Source: Coptodactyla brooksi
Taxonomy: Eukaryota; Arthropoda; Insecta; Coleoptera; Scarabaeidae
Direction: 5' to 3'
Assembly: GCA_033557675.1 (NCBI GenBank)
Contig: JAWQRM010000451.1
Coordinates: 1 to 22,538, forward strand
DNA length: 22,538 bases
The first letter of the stretch is position 1, and every line of letters starts with the position of its first letter. Position numbers and translations under genes: made by a program. The notes beneath the pieces are model-generated. The model saw nothing but the letters and a program-made list of their open reading frames with translations, was not told where the DNA came from and made no database searches. Positions 18,272-22,538 of the stretch are shown in pieces.

Positions 18272-18966
18272 GGACTTCAATAAGACTCGGGGAGAAAACG
18301 AAAATTAATTTCGTTAAACATCTCCATCAATCTTGAACAATAATGCTTCGAAAGGAATTATTTTTCTAAAACACTAAGTTTTAATATTGGGCTTTGTTAT
18401 TCCACTTGTAGAAATAGATTTTTACGTCATCATTAATGGATTCCATCTCTGTCCTTCTCTCCTCGTCGATAAGAAACATTTACTCATCTGTTAATGCTGT
18501 GTCATGTCCTCCACTTCTGTATCCTTCAAAATTATCTACCAGACTTGAAATCAGCTTCTTTCAAATTTATGTTAATGTGAATATGTTTTTTTGAATATGC
18601 TGGTATTTCTGTAGCATCCATAATCGAAAATATTCTCCAAAAAGGTTTTAACTTATTTTCTCTAGATAATGCAGAGGAATTAGTGTCTCATGCAGCTACA
18701 ACCTTACGAAATTCGTTTCTCAGGTAATTATACTTAGAAGTCGAAATTATTTCTTAATTAATGGGCTGTAGAATGGTTACAATGGAATATTGTATTGGCA
18801 GGAAGAAAGGTAATATTAATTTCATTAAACTTTAGAGTAACTTTGTGGATTATCAAGAATCAATAATAGTTCGAAACTAATCTTATTCTCAGAACAGCTA
18901 ATAGTTGTTATTCCTCTTGTAGAAAATAGGCAAAGTAGATTTTTCTTAATATTTTTATGATTAATA
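18272..18966 (-). pseudogene. Tigger array unit B
   Basis: The most complete unit. It reads FELLLILDNPQSYSKV (about 18830-18880), KFNEINITFLPANTIF one frame over, YNYLRNEFRKVVAA, the shared TGA (complement of 18688-18690), DTNSSALSRENKLKPFWRIF, SIMDATEIPAYSKKHIHI and LIDEERRTEMESINDDVKI. The copy has a 10-bp-scale deletion in the DSFEGFSTKVED block relative to units A and C. Confidence 0.82.
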
Positions 18967-19660
18967 GGACTTCAACAAGACTCAAGGAGAAAAAGAAAAC
19001 TAATTTCATTAACCATCTCCATCAATCTTGACCAATAATGCTTCGAAAGGAATTATTTTCTAAAACACTAAGTTTTAATATTGGACTTGGTTATTCCACT
19101 TGTAGAAATAGATTTTTACGTCATCATTAATGGATTCCATCTCTGTCCTTCTCTCCTCGTGAATAAGAACCACTTTTGTACTGAATCCTTCAAAACTATC
19201 CAATAGACTTGAAATCAGCTTCTTCCAAATTTATGTTAATGTTTATGTGTTAAGGTTATGTTTATGTGAATATGTTGATTTCTTGAATATGCTGGTATTT
19301 CTATAGTATCTAAAATCAAAAAAGTTCTCCAAAAAGGTTTTAACTTATTTTCTCTAGATAATGCAGAGGAATCAGTGTCTCATGCAGCTACAACCTTATG
19401 AAATTTGTTCCTCGGGCAATAATACTTAGAAGTCGAAATTATTTCTTGATCCATGGGCTGTAGAATGGTTACAATAGAATATTGGATTGGCAGGAAGAAA
19501 GATAACATTACTTCCATTAAACTTTAGGGAAACTATGTGGATTGTCAAGAATCAATAATACTTCGAAAGTATAAGGAATCATTTTTCTAAAACACTTATT
19601 GGGCTTTGTTGTCTTACTTGTAGAAATAGATTTTTCATAATTTTTGTCTTAATTAATAAC
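18967..19660 (-). pseudogene. Tigger array unit C
   Basis: Carries the same blocks: FHKVVAA, the shared TGA (complement of 19380-19382), DTDSSALSRENKLKPFW and LDTIEIPAYSRNQHIHINI. The TDEELLLI segment is deleted (around 19160), and a small GTTTATGTG duplication lies near 19240-19265. Confidence 0.8.
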
Positions 19661-19692
19661 ACTTAGGTAAGACTCAAGGAGAAAAAGAAAGC

Positions 19693-19750
19693 TAGTTTCC
19701 ACCTCTGCCAAATTTTGCCATTAGTTTCCACCTCTACCAAATTTTGCCAA
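19693..19750. repeat. 29-bp tandem duplication
   Basis: Two copies of TAGTTTCCACCTCT.CCAAA and the following TTTTGCCA (19693-19721 and 19722-19750), differing at about two positions. Confidence 0.88.
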
Positions 19751-19834
19751 TAATACTTTGTAATCTTTTCTTCAGAGGAGTAAATTTCAACATAAGGTTT
19801 ACAATACGCAGTAGACCATGCTGTAAACAAATGA

Positions 19835-20080
19835 TTACAGACCTAGATTGAAAATCAGCATAAATTGATCTTCACTCCAGACCATCAAAACTTGTTCCAT
19901 ATCCATAATAAGACTGTTTTCTTTTCTTGCTGTTACCGTATTCATTGGAATAATGCTTTTAATCCTTGTAGATACTTTTCTGTTACGTTTACAATTTGGA
20001 TAACGGTTTCGATTTAAAGATTTGCTTTGAGATGTTTCATTACCAAGAAATATAACTGTTTTTCTGTTGACCCTTTGCAC
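19835..20080 (-). pseudogene. Tigger transposase N-terminal (HTH/CENPB-edge) fragment
   Basis: The - strand frame includes KSIIPMNTVTARKENSL and MDMEQVLMVWSEDQ. TIGD1/jerky-type Tiggers have an EMEKLLMVWIEDQ block at the junction between the psq helix-turn-helix and the CENPB DNA-binding helix-turn-helix, which this resembles strongly. The rest of the frame is degenerate. Orientation matches the array below it and it could be the 5' part of the same ancestral insertion. Confidence 0.65.
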
Positions 20081-20124
20081 CTTTGTATCAATTTTCTTTC
20101 ACCAATCGATTATTATACTCTAAT

Positions 20125-20308
20125 AATTTAATTTGACTAATTTAAATTTGATCTTATGTGAATTTCTTTGAAACCCTGTGAATTTCTATTCTTTTCCCCT
20201 CAATCATATGTATGCAAAGCATAACAATGGTTAGTTCTTTTACAACCTCTTTTGCTAAAAATTTGCTAAACCTTTTGACTAAAATGTTTTATCGGGCAAG
20301 GCGTTGAA
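20125..20308 (-). pseudogene. Tigger central DDE fragment, decayed second copy
   Basis: A diverged direct copy of 20560-20770: both share CTTATGTGAATT.CTT, the CAAT.GTATGTAT.AAAGCATAA segment, GGTT.TTTT.CA..TCTTTTG and CGGGCAAGGCGTT/TGGGCAAGGCATT. Read on the - strand it holds PCPIK in place of the better preserved central block, with several stops. Confidence 0.6.
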
Positions 20309-20309
20309 A

Positions 20310-20545
20310 TAACAGTTAATGTCCAATCCATAATTAATGGATTCTATCTCTCCTTTGCTCTCGCCGATAAGGAGCAATTCCTCATCTATTAAGCTGTGCT
20401 GAGATTGCAATACATCAGCTACGCATCTTCAAAGTCCTCCTATATCCTCAATTTTTGTACTGAATCCCTCAATACTACCCATAAAACTTGGGTCAACTCC
20501 TTTCTTCAAAATGTCAACTTTAGTTATCCACACTTACTTGTTGAA
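20310..20545 (-). pseudogene. Tigger transposase C-terminal fragment, least decayed copy
   Basis: The - strand reads KVDILKKGVDPSFMGSIEGF, STKIEDIGGL, stop, RCVADVLQSQHSLIDEELLL and IGESKGEIESIN in one frame with a single stop. It corresponds to the VWKKLIP...DDFEGF...VEEVTADVVEIA...LTDEELLLMDEQ stretch of TIGD1-like transposases and preserves residues deleted from the array units (for example CVADVLQ), so it is closer to the ancestral element. Confidence 0.8.
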
Positions 20546-20559
20546 TTACCACTGGTAAT

Positions 20560-20830
20560 TTAAATCTGACCTTATGTGAATTCCTTCGAAAAGGTTTATT
20601 CTTGGTGAATTATTTTCCTATTGTCATTTGCCTTTTCCCCCAATCGTATGTATATAAAGCATAAGGATGATTGGTTCTTTTGCACTTCTTTTGTCACGTT
20701 TGGACTGGAAAGATAAAGAATTATTGGGCAAGGCATTAAAATAACATCTCCTGCTTCTACGGAAATATTTCTAAATGTTATTTTATACCTGCGACAAATC
20801 TGCTGCAACTTTTGTTAGCAATTGGTCCAA
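20560..20830 (-). pseudogene. Tigger central DDE-domain fragment
   Basis: The - strand frame at about 20700-20800 reads YKITFRNISVEAGDVILMPC, PIILYLSSPNVTKEV. TIGD1-like Tiggers have KDRVTLLLGxNAAGDFKLKPLLIYHSENPRALK between the first and second catalytic Asp residues, and the AGD...P.IIYxSxNP pattern fits. Decay and frameshifts are heavy after that. The DET block with the first catalytic Asp was not found. Confidence 0.6.
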
Positions 20831-22205
20831 AGATAGTGAATCATTCTTGTTGGTTAATTTTATGTATTGTAGTATTACTTACGTATTCTTGATTTATTCA
20901 AAATATTAGACAAAGGGTTTAAGCAGAAGCAAAACCACAGAGGACTTACTGTGTCTCCTTGAAAATTGATAATTATTCTGTAGTTTTGGGAACCATATTT
21001 GCCATAATTGCTGGAGGATACGAAACGTGTAGATATGATATTGACGATATAAAAGTAGATATGATATTGACGATATAACTTGTGGTAAGTGTAGAATTAA
21101 CAAGTGGAATCCCATAAAATTACGGTTGTTAGTAATAGTTGTTGTTAAATGAATCGTTCTGCATTCCATAATAAATTAACATTCATTAAGAATTCATATA
21201 ACATCTCGCCAATTATCTCAATTGAAATCTCATGCGAAATCCACACGCCAGTCGAACAACCGTTCTGGGATCTTTCAAGACGATCTCGAGCCGTCTTCCT
21301 TGTTCTTCGTTCCTTATACTGTTGGCCGGCCAAAGAAGCATTCAGATAAGGAGTACGACAAATGCGTTAGCCCTGCAAGAAATATCGCGCAATTAGTCGC
21401 CAAAGGAGCTACCCAAGCAGCAGAACAGAGAGCACGGACTACGATCTCGATTTCATCACGTGGTCTTTACCATTATCGCCGCGATCTCTATTGGATGTAA
21501 TTAATGATTGTTGCTTCTAGGAATCGCTCTCGGGTCGTCTCGCATTCCAACGTATCGCATGCTAGCATGTGCTTTAAGTTCTATACCTATCTATTGGCTG
21601 AGCATCATTGTATTATGCCCCATTGAATTCACTTTAGAGTGGACTTGAGATGTAGCTTTCTTTTTAATTGCATTCATGAAATTAAAGAGAAAGCAAAACT
21701 TGATTTGCTTCTTTTCGTTTTGTGCTATGGAACCCTTTTTGATTCCTGAGCAGCTGTGTTACAAAACAATCAACATCTTTCAGTGCACTGTCCTTCAATG
21801 AACCGTCATTGAATTGATTTCACACCTTCTCTGTAACAGCTACCTGTCGTCCAGTTATAACAGTACGCTTACCGCATTTCTAAACAAATGCTCGGTTTTC
21901 CACTTCATGCCTCTTACTGCGTTAAACTGTAATCTTAGAGGATGACAAATGGCTTATTTAACAGTAAATATTGTCTGTTCCTGTTCCTATGTAATTCACA
22001 ATGGTCGCCTATTTGACAATCATTAAACGCCAGATGCGGCTACAAAAATCCCCTTAACACAGACTAGTTCATTCAAATCCTCTTAACTTATTTAATGTTC
22101 AATGTGGTAATTCGTTTATTAAAACCATTGTCTTTCCAATTCAACTATAATGAATGGTTTAGAAATGAAAGTGTGGTTTGTAATTGGATCTTATGCAATA
22201 TAACT
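20831..22205. other. Intronic DNA with a GC-richer patch (about 21220-21560)
   Basis: No exon or transposase recognised. The patch at 21220-21560 is CpG-bearing and holds overlapping open frames (21149-21349 and 21222-21500, +; 21145-21333, -) that have no recognisable motif. A conserved non-coding element is as likely as an exon. Confidence 0.45.
21029..21078. repeat. 26-bp tandem duplication
   Basis: GTAGATATGATATTGACGAT followed by ATAA occurs twice with a 2-bp AA spacer (21029-21052 and 21055-21078). The copies are nearly identical, which suggests recent slippage. Confidence 0.85.
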
Positions 22206-22208
22206 ATA

Positions 22209-22245
22209 CATGGTCTGTTCTGAAATTAGTAGGACTCATTTTTTA
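22209..22245. mobile_element. 3' terminal repeat of the mariner element
   Basis: TA (22207-22208) is followed by CATGGTCTGTTCTGAAATTA, GTAGGACTCATTTTTT. It lies about 35-70 bp beyond the transposase stop codon, the usual place of a mariner terminal repeat. The matching 5' end is outside the window. Confidence 0.6.
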
Positions 22246-22279
22246 AAAAAATATATATTCATGAGAATAGTACAAACCA

Positions 22280-22538
22280 TCAGAATTCTTCAAAGTAGCA
22301 CCCTTCCGCATCTATACACTTCTTCCAACGAGTTTTCCAGTTTTCATATGCCTTCTGGAACGCTTGGACCGGAATGCTGTTTAGCTCCCTCGTCACGGCC
22401 TGTTGAACCGCCTGTACCGAGCCGTGATGCTTCCCCTTGAGCGTCGATTTTAATTTGGGGAATAGAAAAAAGTCTGGCGGGGCCAAGTCGGGGCTATAGG
22501 GGGGATGAGGCAGCGTTGCCACATTGTGCTGAGCAAGA
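22280..22538 (-). CDS. Mariner transposase, C-terminal part, cut by the window edge
   Basis: An uninterrupted frame of 85 codons enters from the right edge: LAQHNVATLPHPPYSPDLAP, PDFFLFPKLKSTLKGKHHGS, VQAVQQAVTRELNSIPVQAF, QKAYENWKTRWKKC, then IDAEGCYFEEF and stop (22280-22282). HPPYSPDLAPPDFFLFPKLK is the signature around the third catalytic Asp of DD34D mariner transposases, and the W..R..KC...GxYFE ending is the family's normal C-terminus. No stop or frameshift is present and the base composition is distinctly GC-richer than the flanks, so this is the youngest element in the window. Upstream domains (HTH, first two Asp residues) lie outside, so intactness cannot be judged. Confidence 0.92.
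   Translation of the reverse strand, partial: LAQHNVATLPHPPYSPDLAPPDFFLFPKLKSTLKGKHHGSVQAVQQAVTRELNSIPVQAFQKAYENWKTRWKKCIDAEGCYFEEF

Larger units (their letters stand above)
17599..19660 (-). repeat. Tandem array of ~690-bp units derived from a Tigger transposase C-terminal half
   Basis: Three head-to-tail units (starts marked by GGACTTCAA at 17599 and 18272 and 18967, with a decayed fourth start near 19660) repeat at about 673-695 bp. On the - strand each unit reads blocks of a TIGD1-like Tigger transposase: LLLILDN (second catalytic Asp, clearest in the middle unit), ITFLPANT, TILQPIN, YLRNEFRKVVAA, a shared TGA, DTNSSALSRENKLKPFW, ILDA.EIPAYS, FEGFSTKVEDMTQL and LIDEERRTEMESINDDVKI. Each unit also carries a second, shorter and more decayed copy of the LILDN/FLPANT stretch (for example 18272-18425 against 18790-18960), so the unit is itself compound. 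Confidence 0.88.

Noticed and set aside
17992..19382. Recoded TGA (selenocysteine or readthrough) in the Tigger units
   Set aside because: Although the TGA is shared by three units, other stops and frameshifts differ between them and no unit has a usable frame; common descent from a dead copy explains it.
19835..20080. 81-codon - frame as a host gene
   Set aside because: The MEQVLMVWSEDQ block and its place next to other Tigger fragments in the same orientation mark it as transposase remains.
21222..21500. 92-codon + frame as a second DAAM exon
   Set aside because: Its residues do not resemble the DELDL...KKWQIYC sequence expected after the first exon, and I see no acceptor/donor pair in phase. 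Kept only as a compositional anomaly.
1..22538. CRISPR array, operon, bacterial promoters or terminators
   Set aside because: The tandem repeats are transposon pieces or microsatellites without regular spacers, and the window is eukaryotic.

Overview
The window reads as intronic DNA of a large, AT-rich animal genome, almost certainly an insect. There is no bacterial-style gene layout. The only host coding sequence I can support is one 129-bp exon (16250-16378, + strand) with a textbook polypyrimidine tract/AG acceptor and a GTGAGT donor. Its 43 residues match the N-terminal segment of the formin DAAM (Dishevelled-associated activator of morphogenesis). The rest of the window is best read as the two long introns flanking that exon. 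An insect is inferred from the mix of mobile elements; the order cannot be fixed from this sequence.

The introns are a graveyard of mobile elements, nearly all broken. From left to right: an (AT)n tract; a non-LTR retrotransposon relic (about 600-2560, -) split by a foldback/MITE-like element (1141-1684); a mariner-like transposase tail (3800-4030, -); an internally deleted pogo-type relic (5090-5690, -, with possible ends near 4590 and 5818); a Tc1-like DDE_3 relic (6108-6750, -); a tRNA-like sequence (6995-7068); a hAT relic (7164-7740, +); a transposase helix-turn-helix relic (9441-9665, +); a tandem duplication (9659-10456) that duplicated the 5' end of a mariner; the mariner remnant (10365-10786, +) abutting a piggyBac N-terminal relic (10787-11242, -); and a second, different piggyBac relic with an internal deletion (12930-13925, -).

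On both sides of the DAAM exon lie fragments of one Tigger/pogo-type transposase related to TIGD1/jerky, all on the - strand. Three short C-terminal copies lie upstream (14720-15541). Downstream is a satellite-like array of three units of about 690 bp (17599-19660), followed by N-terminal and central fragments (19835-20830). All three array units share the same in-frame TGA, so the array amplified from an already dead transposase copy. The right edge cuts a much better preserved mariner transposase C-terminus (22280-22538, -).

No set of genes here works together. The biology is one host exon in TE-rich introns, with most recognisable insertions antisense to the host gene. Points worth following are the Tigger-derived array, the nested foldback element with hammerhead-like motifs in its ends, the sharp mariner/piggyBac junction, and several perfect hairpins.
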